A stretch of 64,000 nt of DNA from Phyllobacterium bourgognense (GTDB lineage: Bacteria > Pseudomonadota > Alphaproteobacteria > Rhizobiales > Rhizobiaceae). The position numbers were made by a program, and so were the translations under genes. The notes under the pieces are model-generated. The model searched no databases and was not told where the DNA came from. It was given only the letters and a program-made list of their open reading frames with translations. Below, piece by piece: positions 16,529 to 25,596 of this stretch. Every line of letters begins with the position of its first letter. The first letter of the stretch is position 1. Location of the stretch: the NCBI RefSeq assembly GCF_003337575.1, contig NZ_QPJM01000002.1, positions 372,001-436,000 on the forward strand, given 5' to 3'.

Positions 16529-17610
16529 CAGTTGGTCTCCAGCACGAACTGGTTGCCATCGAATTTCTGCAGGCGGTAAGTATCAGCGATGCGCTCGCCT
16601 TTGGCATCGAATTGCATCGTGCCAAGTGCAGTTTCAAAGACATTGGTGTGCAGAATCTCCTGCAGGGATCCTGCCTGTGATTGCGCGGTCGTTAGCGCCT
16701 GCATTGCCACTTCGGTCGCGGCATAAGCAGGTACCGTATAGCCTTCCGGCACTTTTCCGGCCAACTCGATCGTATTCTTGGCGTTTCTGGCACTCTCCAG
16801 AGTTTGTGGCTCGCGTGGTGCGATCATCAATGTGCCGATGGCGAGTTCACTGCCATCGCCTGCCGCCTCAAGAGCCTCGCCACCGGCGATGACAAGCGAA
16901 TAGTTTAGCGCCGCGGCGCTTCGCCCTATGGCCGCAACATCGTCGCGTTCACCGCCGATGAAAACCTGTGTGGCGCCTGCGCGTTTCAGCCGGCTGACCA
17001 GTGCATTCTGATTGTCGAGACCGGGACGGTACGTATCGGCAAAGACTGGTTTCAGGCCTTTTTCCTCCAGACGGGCCCGCACACCTGCCGCAAGTTCACG
17101 CCCGAAGATCGTGCCGTCATCGATGATGGCAAACGGTTCCGAATGCCACAGCCCGGCGAGGATATCACCGGTTTCGTTAGCCTCATTGCGGCCGGATGGC
17201 GCGGTCCTGAAGACCGGATAAGGCTGATCGGCGCGCAGCTCTGTCAGTGTTTGTGCGCGTATTGCCGGGGTAATGATTGGAATACCCTTCTGATTGAGGA
17301 TGGGCAGAGCGGCTTCGAGCGATTCAGTGCAGAGAAAGCCCATGACTATCGCAACATCTGCCTGGACCAGCTGTTTTGCCGCCGCGTCACCGCCTGCCGC
17401 ACTGCATTGGTCATCGGCCGTTGTAATTGATATCGCCTGGCCGCCCTTGTTCGCAGCCACCGCAATCGTCGCACCATCGACAACTTGCGTTCCAAGGCGC
17501 GCAAAAGGGCCGGAAAGCGGCGCGATAACACCAATCTTGTCTTCCGCATGTGCGACACTTGCGACAGCTATGCAAAGGCCAAATGTTGCGGCGCGTATTG
17601 TGGGGTTCAT
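16528..17610 (-). CDS. Branched-chain amino acid-type ABC transporter substrate-binding protein
   Basis: A 360-residue periplasmic protein of type I fold. The signal peptide ends AHA (about residue 22), followed by 'DKIGVIAPLSGPFARLGTQVVDGATIAVAANKGG', the classic Peripla_BP_6 (LivJ) opening. No permease or ATPase gene lies nearby, so it is an orphan binding protein. It is transcribed with the P1 peptidase, which suggests a shared substrate such as a peptide or unusual amino acid (inference). Confidence 0.87.
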   Translation of the reverse strand: MNPTIRAATFGLCIAVASVAHAEDKIGVIAPLSGPFARLGTQVVDGATIAVAANKGGQAISITTADDQCSAAGGDAAAKQLVQADVAIVMGFLCTESLEAALPILNQKGIPIITPAIRAQTLTELRADQPYPVFRTAPSGRNEANETGDILAGLWHSEPFAIIDDGTIFGRELAAGVRARLEEKGLKPVFADTYRPGLDNQNALVSRLKRAGATQVFIGGERDDVAAIGRSAAALNYSLVIAGGEALEAAGDGSELAIGTLMIAPREPQTLESARNAKNTIELAGKVPEGYTVPAYAATEVAMQALTTAQSQAGSLQEILHTNVFETALGTMQFDAKGERIADTYRLQKFDGNQFVLETN

Positions 17611-17784
17611 TGCGAAAATGTCGTTTCCTCTTTGATGGGTAGTAGTTGCACGTTTTCGGTAGCTGTTTCCTTCATTCTTAGCAATCTCGCGCTATATAAA
17701 AGGAAGTTATCGGAAAATATGACCTGCCCCTATGGTTGAGACACATGTTGCGATAGTGATGGTTCGGACAATGGAAATAGAATT

Positions 17785-18291
17785 GTGCTAATTGCCAAAG
17801 ATCAGAAAATAGAGCCGCTCGCATTTCGCAATGCCATGAGTCATTTTGCCGAGGCGGTTCATATCCTTACCACCGATGGTCCGGCGGGCCGCCGCGGCGT
17901 TACAATTTCGGCAGTATGCTCGGTTTCGGACAATCCGGCGACGATGCTCGTGTGTCTCAATCGCAATCATGACTTCAACCACCTGTTCATCGAAAATCAG
18001 GTTTTCGCGCTGAATACGCTCTCGTTCCAACAGCAGGCGCTTTCCGAAGCCTTTTCCGGCAAGGGCGATCTGTCCCAGCCGGACAGGTTTGCGCTCGGGC
18101 ATTGGCAGACACTCCAAACCGGTGCTCCAGTGCTCACAAACGCCTTGGCGAGCTTCGATTGCCGCATCATAGCTACACACGAAGTCGCAACGCATTATGT
18201 GATCTATGGTAAGGTCACCGCCCTCAATATGGGCGATCCTGGCCGTTCATTGATCTATCTCAATCGCTCCTATCACAGTTCGGGAGACTAG
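17785..18291 (+). CDS. Flavin reductase family protein
   Basis: A 168-residue FMN-binding split-barrel protein of the flavin reductase type (HpaC/RutF-like). It has 'FRNAMSHFAEAVHILTTDG', 'GVTISAVCSVSDNPATMLVCLN', 'FALNTLSFQQQALSEAFSGKG' and the C-terminal 'YLNRSYH'. The start is GTG at 17785 with no strong ribosome-binding site, so it is uncertain. It begins a rightward run whose next gene (MoxR) starts 13 bp later. It could supply reduced flavin or electrons to the same process. Confidence 0.85.
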   Translation: MLIAKDQKIEPLAFRNAMSHFAEAVHILTTDGPAGRRGVTISAVCSVSDNPATMLVCLNRNHDFNHLFIENQVFALNTLSFQQQALSEAFSGKGDLSQPDRFALGHWQTLQTGAPVLTNALASFDCRIIATHEVATHYVIYGKVTALNMGDPGRSLIYLNRSYHSSGD

Positions 18292-18304
18292 CGCCGGAGA
18301 CGCC

Positions 18305-19216
18305 ATGGCTGAACTACCGCAATCGATCGAAGATGCGCTGGCTTTGCTCGAGGCTGGCGGATATGTCGCCGACCGCGCGTTGGCGACGGTATTGTTCCTC
18401 AGCTTGCGAATGAAGAGACCCTTGTTTCTGGAAGGCGAGGCGGGCGTCGGAAAGACCGAGATCGCCAAAGTACTCGCGGCAACGCTGGACCGACCGCTGA
18501 TCCGCCTGCAATGCTATGAAGGGCTCGACGTTTCTTCTGCTGTTTATGAATGGAACTATGCAGCGCAGATGATCGAGATTCGCCTCGATGAAGCGAGTGG
18601 CAAGGTTGATAAGAAAGCCATAGAGCGCAATGTTTTTTCAGAGAAATTCCTGATCAGGCGGCCCGTTCTGCAGGCGCTGTCGGGTAAACCGGGTAAGGCC
18701 CCGGTTTTTCTCATCGACGAACTTGATCGAACCGATGAAGCCTTTGAAGCCTTCCTGCTCGAAGTACTGTCGGACTATCAGGTCACGATTCCGGAACTTG
18801 GAACGATCCGTGCTGCCGAACCACCAATCGTCATCATAACGACCAATCGGACTCGTGAGATCCACGACGCACTGAAACGCCGGTGTCTCTACCATTGGGT
18901 AGACTATCCCTCCGCTGAACGGGAGCTTGAGATCGTCCGCCGCAAAGTCCCAGCAGCCAATGAACGCCTGTCGGATGAGATCGTCCGGTATGTGCAGAAA
19001 TTGCGGGATATGGATCTGTTCAAGCTGCCGGGTGTCGCTGAAACCATCGACTGGGCGGGGGCTTTGACCGAAATGGATAAGTTGGCACTCGATCCGGAGA
19101 CGGTATCCGATACGATCGGCGTTTTGCTCAAATATCAGGATGATATAGCCAGAATTTCCGGCGGCGAGGGGCGACGAATACTTGATGAGGTCAAGGCGGA
19201 ACTGAACGCGGCGTGA
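18305..19216 (+). CDS. coxD: MoxR/CoxD-type AAA+ ATPase
   Basis: A 303-residue MoxR-family ATPase. Walker A is GEAGVGKT (residues 44-51), Walker B is VFLIDELDR, and sensor residues lie in 'IITTNRTREIHDALKRRC'. It is the partner of the VWA protein encoded 1 bp downstream. In Oligotropha, CoxD with CoxE assembles the [CuSMoO2] active site of CO dehydrogenase; MoxR-VWA pairs in general act as chaperones for metalloenzymes. The symbol coxD reflects gene order, not proof of a CO substrate. Confidence 0.87.
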   Translation: MAELPQSIEDALALLEAGGYVADRALATVLFLSLRMKRPLFLEGEAGVGKTEIAKVLAATLDRPLIRLQCYEGLDVSSAVYEWNYAAQMIEIRLDEASGKVDKKAIERNVFSEKFLIRRPVLQALSGKPGKAPVFLIDELDRTDEAFEAFLLEVLSDYQVTIPELGTIRAAEPPIVIITTNRTREIHDALKRRCLYHWVDYPSAERELEIVRRKVPAANERLSDEIVRYVQKLRDMDLFKLPGVAETIDWAGALTEMDKLALDPETVSDTIGVLLKYQDDIARISGGEGRRILDEVKAELNAA

Positions 19217-19217
19217 C

Positions 19218-20450
19218 ATGGAAACATTCGCCTCATCACCCGAGATAGCGCGGAGCGAAAGCCGCCTCGCGGACAACATCGTTTTTTTTGCCCGCACCTT
19301 GCGAAAGGCCGGGTTGCGGGTTGGCCCGGCTTCCGTCAGGGACGCGATCGAGGCGGTTTTGGCCGGTGGTATCGGCTCTCGGGACGATTTTTATTGGACG
19401 CTGCACAGTGTGCTCGTCAACCGCCGCGAGGATCATGCGACATTCGATGAGGCGTTCCGGCTTTATTGGCGCTCCCGCGAACTGATCGAGAAAATGTTGG
19501 CCATGTTTTCGCCGGTAGCCTTGGCGCGCGAACGATCAAAGCCTAGGGCTGCCGAAGCTCGCGTCGCCGAAGCGCTGTTCAAGGAAAGCTCGCGCAACCA
19601 GCCTGGAGAACTCCCGCCCGAGATCGATGTGGACGCACGTTTGACATTTTCCGGCAAGGAAGTGCTGCGGACCAAGGACTTTGCCCAGATGTCGGCCGAT
19701 GAGCTCAGCCAGGCGCGCCGGGCGATGGATGAGCTGACGCTGCCCGTCGATGAAGTCGAGACGCGGCGTTTCCGCAGTGACCCGAAGGGCGCGCGTATCG
19801 ATCCGAGAGCGATGATGCGTGCGAGCCTGCGAACTGGTGGTGATCTCATTTTACCGAAATTCCGCTCGCGTCGCGAAGTGCATCCGCCATTGGTCGTCCT
19901 TGCCGATATTTCCGGTTCCATGAGCCAATACACCCGCATTTTCCTGCATTTCATGCATGCAATGATGGCCAAGCGTCGCCGGGTGCATTGCTTCGTCTTT
20001 GGCACGCGGCTGAGCAACATCACGCGATCCCTGCGCTATCGTGACCCGGATGATGCGATTGCCCATTGCACCGGTGCCGTACAGGACTGGTCAGGCGGTA
20101 CACGCATTGGCGAAACCCTGCGGGAATTCAATCGTCATTGGTCGAGACGTGTTCTCAGTCAAGGTGCGGTAGTGCTGCTCATTACCGACGGACTGGAACG
20201 CGAGGATACGAACGGTCTTGAGGCCGAGATGGAGCGGTTATCGAAATCATGCCGTCGGCTGATCTGGCTCAATCCTTTACTCCGATTTGAAGGTTTTGAG
20301 CCCCGTGCGCGTGGGGTAAAAGCTATGTTACCCTATGTTGACGAGTTCCGTGCCGTGCACAATATGGATGCTTTGGAGGATCTGTGCCGGGCTCTCAGCC
20401 GACCGCGCAATAACGATGACGATCCGAGGCGCTGGTTGCACCAATATTGA
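19218..20450 (+). CDS. coxE: CoxE-type VWA domain-containing protein
   Basis: A 410-residue protein with a C-terminal von Willebrand A domain. The MIDAS motif DISGSMS starts at Asp230, with later conserved elements 'VQDWSGGTRIGETLREFN' and 'VVLLITDGLERED'. The N-terminal 200 residues are the CoxE-specific helical region. It starts one base after the MoxR stop, so the two are tightly coupled. Role: with CoxD, maturation of a molybdenum hydroxylase (known for CoxE, inferred here). Confidence 0.88.
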   Translation: METFASSPEIARSESRLADNIVFFARTLRKAGLRVGPASVRDAIEAVLAGGIGSRDDFYWTLHSVLVNRREDHATFDEAFRLYWRSRELIEKMLAMFSPVALARERSKPRAAEARVAEALFKESSRNQPGELPPEIDVDARLTFSGKEVLRTKDFAQMSADELSQARRAMDELTLPVDEVETRRFRSDPKGARIDPRAMMRASLRTGGDLILPKFRSRREVHPPLVVLADISGSMSQYTRIFLHFMHAMMAKRRRVHCFVFGTRLSNITRSLRYRDPDDAIAHCTGAVQDWSGGTRIGETLREFNRHWSRRVLSQGAVVLLITDGLEREDTNGLEAEMERLSKSCRRLIWLNPLLRFEGFEPRARGVKAMLPYVDEFRAVHNMDALEDLCRALSRPRNNDDDPRRWLHQY

Positions 20451-20471
20451 GGTTTGTGGTACTGTCATACA

Positions 20472-20804
20472 ATGCAAAACCCCACTGAACAAATACGCGA
20501 TCCGCTGCTGATCGCCGAAAGCTGGATGGCCGAAGGCCGCGACGTGGCGATTGCCACAGTCGTGGAAACCTGGGGATCGGCACCGCGCCCGGTCGGCAGC
20601 CATCTTGTGATCGATGAGGCAGGTAATTTCGAGGGCTCGGTTTCTGGCGGTTGCGTTGAAGGCTCGGTCATTGCCGAAGCCATGGATGTGATCAGCCAGG
20701 GCACCCCGCGCATGCTTGAATTCGGTGTCGCCGACGAAACCGCCTGGCAGGTCGGTCTGTCCTGCGGCGGACGTATCAAAGTCTATGTCGAACGGCTGGG
20801 CTGA
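20472..20804 (+). CDS. XdhC/CoxI-type protein, N-terminal domain only
   Basis: A 110-residue XdhC_CoxI (PF02625-type) protein. Motifs: 'ATVVETWGSAPRPVGSHLVID', 'FEGSVSGGCVEGSV' and the ending 'VGLSCGGRIKVYVE' with the conserved SCGG. XdhC proteins bind molybdenum cofactor, promote its sulfuration and insert it into xanthine dehydrogenase-type enzymes. The usual C-terminal Rossmann half is encoded as a separate gene 2 bp downstream, so this is a split XdhC. ATG 20472 is preferred to a TTG at 20454. Confidence 0.88.
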   Translation: MQNPTEQIRDPLLIAESWMAEGRDVAIATVVETWGSAPRPVGSHLVIDEAGNFEGSVSGGCVEGSVIAEAMDVISQGTPRMLEFGVADETAWQVGLSCGGRIKVYVERLG

Positions 20805-20806
20805 GT

Positions 20807-21520
20807 ATGGATCCCTATTGTCTGAAGAAGCTCAATGCAGAACGGCGGGCCCGCCGTGCGGCATTGTTGCTGACTGATCTGGGCGACGGGCGCGACCGCG
20901 TGATCAAGGAGGGCGATCCGGTTGCCGGTCTACTCGGCGATGCGATCAGCCAGGCGTTCCTGTCCGGAAAATCTAGCCTCGCCGAGATCGAGGGCCGGTC
21001 GTTCTTCCTGAACGTCCACGTGCCGCCGCCGCGTCTGGTGGTGATTGGGGCTGTGCACATCAGCCAGGCCTTGGCGCCGATGGCAAAAATTGCGGGATAC
21101 GATATGGAAATCATCGATCCGCGTACGGCGTTTGCCACTCCGGAGCGCTTCCCGGATATCAAACTCTTTGCAGAATGGCCGCAGGATATACTCGAGCAGC
21201 GACCACTTGATCCCTATACGGCGGTTGCTGTCGTCACGCATGACCCGAAAATCGACGATCAGGCGCTGGAGCGGGCGCTAAAAGCGGGATGCTTTTACGT
21301 CGGCGCGCTGGGTAGCCGCAAGACGCATACAAAGCGGGTCGAGCGGCTCAAGGCATTGGGTTCCAGCGATGATGAGATCGCTTTGATTCATTCGCCTATC
21401 GGCCTTGATATCGGTGCCGCCAGTCCTGCTGAAATAGCCGTTGCGGTTATGGCCGAGGTGATCAAGGCATTTCGAGCCAGAGGTCTCCAAACCGCGCGGA
21501 ATCTGGAAAAGACAGTATGA
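20807..21520 (+). CDS. XdhC Rossmann-domain protein (CoxF/XdhC_C)
   Basis: A 237-residue protein whose second half is the XdhC C-terminal Rossmann domain: 'PPRLVVIGAVHISQALAPMAKIAGYDMEIIDPR', then VVTHDPKIDDQALE, GALGSRKTH and IGLDIGAASPAEIAVAVMAE. Together with the preceding gene it makes up a complete XdhC. The 4-bp ATGA overlap with the next gene indicates translational coupling. Role in molybdenum-cofactor delivery is by family. Confidence 0.88.
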   Translation: MDPYCLKKLNAERRARRAALLLTDLGDGRDRVIKEGDPVAGLLGDAISQAFLSGKSSLAEIEGRSFFLNVHVPPPRLVVIGAVHISQALAPMAKIAGYDMEIIDPRTAFATPERFPDIKLFAEWPQDILEQRPLDPYTAVAVVTHDPKIDDQALERALKAGCFYVGALGSRKTHTKRVERLKALGSSDDEIALIHSPIGLDIGAASPAEIAVAVMAEVIKAFRARGLQTARNLEKTV

Positions 21521-23136
21521 TCTTTGGTGAAATCTATATCGAAGATGCGCTTGGGGTTATCCTTGCGCACTCGACCCATGTCGGGAACGTGAAGCTGAAA
21601 AAGGGACATGTCCTCAAGGAGCATGACCTTGGGCAATTGCGCGAAGCAGGCGTCACGTACATCATTGGCGCTCGCTTGCAAGACGCAGATATCGAAGAAA
21701 ACGAAGCGGCCAAACGGATAACGGAAGCATTGCAATGGTCTGGCGTGCGGGCGGGGCCAGCATCGACCGGCCGGGTCAATTGCTATGCCGAAACGGCCGG
21801 GCTTTTCACGGTGGATCCTGAGTTGATCAATGCCATCAATGCGGTCGATCCCTCCGTGACGATCGCGACGTTGAAACCATTCGACAAGGTTCAACAGCAG
21901 CAGATGGTTGCGACCATCAAGATCATTCCTTTCGCCGTTTCTGTGTCTGTAACTAACAGGATCGCGGAGTTGGCACGTGGTCGTACGGCCTTTGGAGTGC
22001 GCGGTTTCGCAGGCTCACGCATTGGCCTGATCCAGACGACGCTGCCATCAATCAAGCCGACAGTGCTCGACAAGACGCGCCGTGTCATCGCAGCACGAAT
22101 CGCAGCCAACCATGGAGTTGTGACATCCGAACTGCGCCCGCCCCATGCGAGCAAACCGCTGGCAGAAGCGATACGCAAATTGCAGGAAGCAAATGACTTC
22201 GTCGTCGTTTTTGGCGCCTCCGCTGTGGTCGATCAGGACGACGTTGTTCCCACGGCAATCAGGGAGGCAGGCGGAGCCGTTAGTCATATCGGCATGCCAG
22301 TTGATCCGGGAAACCTGCTGATCCTAGGCGAACTTGATGAGAAGCCGTTGATCGGCGCTCCCGGTTGCGCGAGAAGCCCCAAGGAAAACGGCTTTGACTG
22401 GGTGCTCGACCGGCTGATGGCGAATGTGCCGGTGACCAAGTCAGACATCGTCGGAATGGGTGTAGGGGGCTTGTTGATGGAAATTCCGACGCGACCGCAG
22501 CCGCGCGATCCACGCCCGTTGGCGGCGCGGCCCGACGTTGCGATCGCTCTGCTCGCTGCCGGTCAGTCGACCCGTATGATGGGGCCGAACAAATTGCTGG
22601 CCACTTTCGACGATGTACCGCTGATACGCCGCTCCGCACAGATTGCAATCCAGGCGGGTGGGCGTCCTGTCGTCGCCGTGCTCGGACATATGGCAGAGCA
22701 ATGCAGCGCGGCGCTGGATGGGCTCAATGTGATGATTGCACTTAACAAGGACTATGCCAGCGGGTTAGCCTCATCGCTGCAAACCGCGATCAGAAACGTA
22801 CCAGGGTCGTCCGACGGCGTCATGATGCTCCTGGCCGACATGCCTGCTCTGTCCGCGACCGATCTGCAGGCCATGATCAGTCGTTTTCAAAGCACCGGCG
22901 GTCAATCCGTCGTGAGGGCGACTTTCGAGGGCAAGCGCGGCAATCCGGTGATCCTGCCGCGTATCTTGTTCAACGAAGTATTCAGTCTGGCCGGTGATGT
23001 TGGTGCACGTCATTTGATCGAGCGTGGCGATATTCCTGTCATCGATGTGGAGCTTGGCGAGGCGGCTGCCCTTGACGTCGATACGCCGGATATGCTGGAT
23101 CGCGCGGGTGGTACTATTACTCAGCCCATCCGATAG
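21517..23136 (+). CDS. Molybdopterin-binding protein fused to MocA-like NTP transferase
   Basis: A 539-residue two-domain protein. Residues about 1-330 are MoeA/MoCF-related: 'VVFGASAVVDQDDVVPTAIREAGG' resembles the molybdopterin-binding loop. Residues about 350-530 are a MobA/MocA nucleotidyltransferase, with LAAGQSTRMMGPNKLLA (the LAAG.S.RMG..K motif), 'MLLADMPAL' and 'RGNPVILP'. MocA transfers CMP to molybdopterin to give the cytosine dinucleotide cofactor used by xanthine oxidase-family enzymes. This fusion architecture is known next to coxDE/xdhC genes. Confidence 0.87.
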   Translation: MIFGEIYIEDALGVILAHSTHVGNVKLKKGHVLKEHDLGQLREAGVTYIIGARLQDADIEENEAAKRITEALQWSGVRAGPASTGRVNCYAETAGLFTVDPELINAINAVDPSVTIATLKPFDKVQQQQMVATIKIIPFAVSVSVTNRIAELARGRTAFGVRGFAGSRIGLIQTTLPSIKPTVLDKTRRVIAARIAANHGVVTSELRPPHASKPLAEAIRKLQEANDFVVVFGASAVVDQDDVVPTAIREAGGAVSHIGMPVDPGNLLILGELDEKPLIGAPGCARSPKENGFDWVLDRLMANVPVTKSDIVGMGVGGLLMEIPTRPQPRDPRPLAARPDVAIALLAAGQSTRMMGPNKLLATFDDVPLIRRSAQIAIQAGGRPVVAVLGHMAEQCSAALDGLNVMIALNKDYASGLASSLQTAIRNVPGSSDGVMMLLADMPALSATDLQAMISRFQSTGGQSVVRATFEGKRGNPVILPRILFNEVFSLAGDVGARHLIERGDIPVIDVELGEAAALDVDTPDMLDRAGGTITQPIR

Positions 23137-23145
23137 GAAATTCGC

Positions 23146-24021
23146 TTGATCAGGTACTTTATTCTCGGCGCCTTGGCGTTCGTTTGCCTTTCGAGCCCCG
23201 TGTCAGCATTGCAGCTCGAGCCCTACAAAGATGATCTCTTTGCCTATCCCGGGATTCTCAAGACCGGCGATGGTGGCGACTATGTCGTGGTCGATTATAA
23301 CGAGATGCGGGATATCAACGGTCGCGATCAGGTGCCGGAACGGCGCGTCAAGCAGAACTACATCTCACTTCAGCCGAAACGTTCGCAAAGGGACCTTGTG
23401 GTTACGACATCCAAGGGACCGCTAAAAGTCATGACAGTGGGGAAACTTTCAGGCGCTTCTGTCATTACCATTTATCTGCACGGCCAGGGCGGTAATCGCC
23501 AGCAAGGCATGAACGACTTTACGTTCGGCGGTAACTTCAATCGCCTGAAAAACCTGATGGATCGCAATGGAGGACTCTATGTCACACCAGAATTTAGTGA
23601 CTTCGGAGACAAGGGCGAAAGCGAAGTTGCGGGTGTAATAGATTATTTCAAGGCGCAATCGCCACAAGCCAAGCTCTTCGTCGCTTGTGGATCGATGGGC
23701 GGCTCATTGTGCTGGAAGCTGGCGCAGGATGCCGAAACGTCCAGGCACATCTCGGGCTTGATCATTCTCGGATCGCTGTGGGATGAGCACTTTATCGAAT
23801 CAGCTTCGTTTAAACGCCGAGTACCGGTCTTCTTCGGCCATGGCAGCCGTGATCCGGTTTTTGCTGTCGAAAAGCAGCAGGCTTTTTACCGGAAGATACG
23901 GACATCGGCGCCGGGGTATCCCGCCCGGTTTCATCGATTTGAGAGCGGCAATCATGGCACGCCAATTCGCATGACCGACTGGCGCGGGGTACTCAACTGG
24001 ATGCTGTCGGCCTCCCGCTGA
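23146..24021 (+). CDS. Exported alpha/beta hydrolase
   Basis: A 291-residue hydrolase with a signal peptide (MIRYFILGALAFVCLSSPVSA). The nucleophile elbow is CGSMGG, the oxyanion region 'YLHGQGGNRQQG', a likely Asp lies in HGSRDPVF and the catalytic His in SGNHGTP. The start codon is TTG at 23146 with AGGAAA 5 bases before it. It lies 9 bp after the MocA fusion gene and may be read through from the same promoter, though its function looks unrelated. Periplasmic; substrate unknown. Confidence 0.8.
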   Translation: MIRYFILGALAFVCLSSPVSALQLEPYKDDLFAYPGILKTGDGGDYVVVDYNEMRDINGRDQVPERRVKQNYISLQPKRSQRDLVVTTSKGPLKVMTVGKLSGASVITIYLHGQGGNRQQGMNDFTFGGNFNRLKNLMDRNGGLYVTPEFSDFGDKGESEVAGVIDYFKAQSPQAKLFVACGSMGGSLCWKLAQDAETSRHISGLIILGSLWDEHFIESASFKRRVPVFFGHGSRDPVFAVEKQQAFYRKIRTSAPGYPARFHRFESGNHGTPIRMTDWRGVLNWMLSASR

Positions 24022-24145
24022 CATCCCGGGATGGACTTGTGGCAATAAAGTCCCATTGTGGCAGTTGCGCCACTAGACAAATGATAAAAACCGAATAGTT
24101 TCCGGCCTATATCCAATCCTGCGATAAGACTTTGCGGAGAGAACC

Positions 24146-24568
24146 ATGCGTCTGCCTACCGATATTTTGAGCCGGATTGCCCCTCTGGTAATCCTTATTC
24201 CACTGGCAGCATGTTCTACGACCGGCGCACCCAGCATGATGCCGACCATGCCGACTTTCGCACCAGTACGACCGCCGGTGAACGCGACTCTTGCTCAACC
24301 GTGCATTGCGGCAGCATCTTCCAAATATTTCATGGGCGAAAGTAACATTAAGGCCATCGATGCCGAACCAGTGGGTGGTGGCGTGAATCAGGTGCGCTTG
24401 AAGGTTGATCTCCGCGATGCGATGTGCACCGTTACCGACAAGGGTAAGGTGCGTTCCGTAGTTGACACAATGCCGAAGAGCGCGGATCAGCTCGCTGCCG
24501 AAGAAGCTGCGGCGAGGAAGGCGGCTGGACAGGCGGCGCCAGTCAAGAAATCAAAGAAAAGTAGCTGA
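24146..24568 (+). CDS. Small putative lipoprotein
   Basis: A 140-residue protein with lipobox LAAC (Cys23) after a hydrophobic stretch. Next comes a Pro/Met-rich linker (APSMMPTMPTFAPVRPP), a compact central part with two Cys (QPCIAAASSKYF and DAMCTVTDKGKVRSV), and an Ala/Lys-rich tail. No function is known. A good intrinsic terminator follows 24 bp after the stop, so it is probably a monocistronic unit. Confidence 0.72.
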   Translation: MRLPTDILSRIAPLVILIPLAACSTTGAPSMMPTMPTFAPVRPPVNATLAQPCIAAASSKYFMGESNIKAIDAEPVGGGVNQVRLKVDLRDAMCTVTDKGKVRSVVDTMPKSADQLAAEEAAARKAAGQAAPVKKSKKSS

Positions 24569-24591
24569 CGTCGTATCCAACTGGACTGGGC

Positions 24592-24616
24592 GGCGCGGTC
24601 AAACCGCGCCGTTTTC
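24592..24616 (+). terminator. Rho-independent terminator of the lipoprotein gene
   Basis: GGCGCGG (24592-24598), a 5-base loop and CCGCGCC (24604-24610) are followed by GTTTTC. It lies directly after the lipoprotein gene and abuts the end of the convergent lipid-kinase gene. Confidence 0.75.
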
Positions 24617-25524
24617 TATGGAAAGCCTGACTTGGGGACAAGAACCTGAAGTTCTCCCACGTGAATGGCGATTTTGACGTCTCGCGCGAGCGGGATCAAC
24701 TCGCCGTCTATGGTCGCTTTTGCGCCGCGCCGCAGGTGCGGGAAGTGTAGCTCAACTTTCTTGGCAAGAATTTCGTCGACGTCGGGGTTGCGGCGCCACG
24801 ACCCGGTCAGAACGCTAAACGCCAACTTTACTATAGCGCCGGGGGTTAGGCCTCCGGCAACGTAGACGCCCAATTCGCCGTGGTCGACGTTGTCAGGCAC
24901 CGGTAAAACGCCGCTACCATAAGGATTATTCGAAATCGAGATAGCGGAAACGGTTCGCTCTGTGGGGATGCCGTCGATGACCATGCGCACGGCGAAGCGC
25001 GGCGGATTGCCCATGGCTTTGGCGAATGCGCGGATGCTTGCAAGACGCTTACCCCAGCGGGAGCGATACTCCAAGGTGTTGCGGAGCTTGATCATCTGCG
25101 GCTGGAAACCAATCGAAAACTGATGAACAAAGCTTTCCTCGTTGGCGGTAGAAATGTCGACCGCCTGGATGGTGCCGCTGGCGAGGCTTTCCAAGGCTAC
25201 GTTAATATCTAGCGGAATTTTCAGGGCGCGTGCAAAAAGATTCATTGTTCCAGCGGGCAAGACTGCGAGCGGCACCTTTGCTTTCCAAGCAACATCCGCG
25301 GCGGCCGAAATCGTGCCGTCGCCGCCGCCGGCCATGAGAACGTGCTCGCCCACCTCGCTAGCAACGTTTTGCAACGTCTTCACAACACTTTTGCCGGGTA
25401 CAATCTCGCTCTCAAACGTATGGCCATGCTTTTCAAAAATTGCCTTGGCTGTTTTCGCGAACAACTTGATATCCATGGTGCGAAACGTACCGCCATCGCG
25501 GTTAAAAACAGCATGGATTTTCAT
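24616..25524 (-). CDS. Diacylglycerol kinase-type lipid kinase
   Basis: A 302-residue member of the DAGK catalytic domain/YegS family. The ATP-binding GGGDGT loop is in 'VLMAGGGDGTISAAADVAW' and the conserved 'LAVLPAGTMNLFARAL' follows. The C-terminal beta-sandwich carries ISNNPYGSG and DGELIPL. It phosphorylates a lipid or sphingoid-type substrate by family; the exact lipid is unknown. It is soluble or peripheral at the membrane, and upstream of the GH144-like gene on the same strand order. Confidence 0.88.
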   Translation of the reverse strand: MKIHAVFNRDGGTFRTMDIKLFAKTAKAIFEKHGHTFESEIVPGKSVVKTLQNVASEVGEHVLMAGGGDGTISAAADVAWKAKVPLAVLPAGTMNLFARALKIPLDINVALESLASGTIQAVDISTANEESFVHQFSIGFQPQMIKLRNTLEYRSRWGKRLASIRAFAKAMGNPPRFAVRMVIDGIPTERTVSAISISNNPYGSGVLPVPDNVDHGELGVYVAGGLTPGAIVKLAFSVLTGSWRRNPDVDEILAKKVELHFPHLRRGAKATIDGELIPLARDVKIAIHVGELQVLVPKSGFP

Positions 25525-25596
25525 GTCTGGTCCCTTGAATGGGAGTATGCGGAATTTGATCGGAGGATGATCAATTGTCCTGGGAGAAGCAATGCC

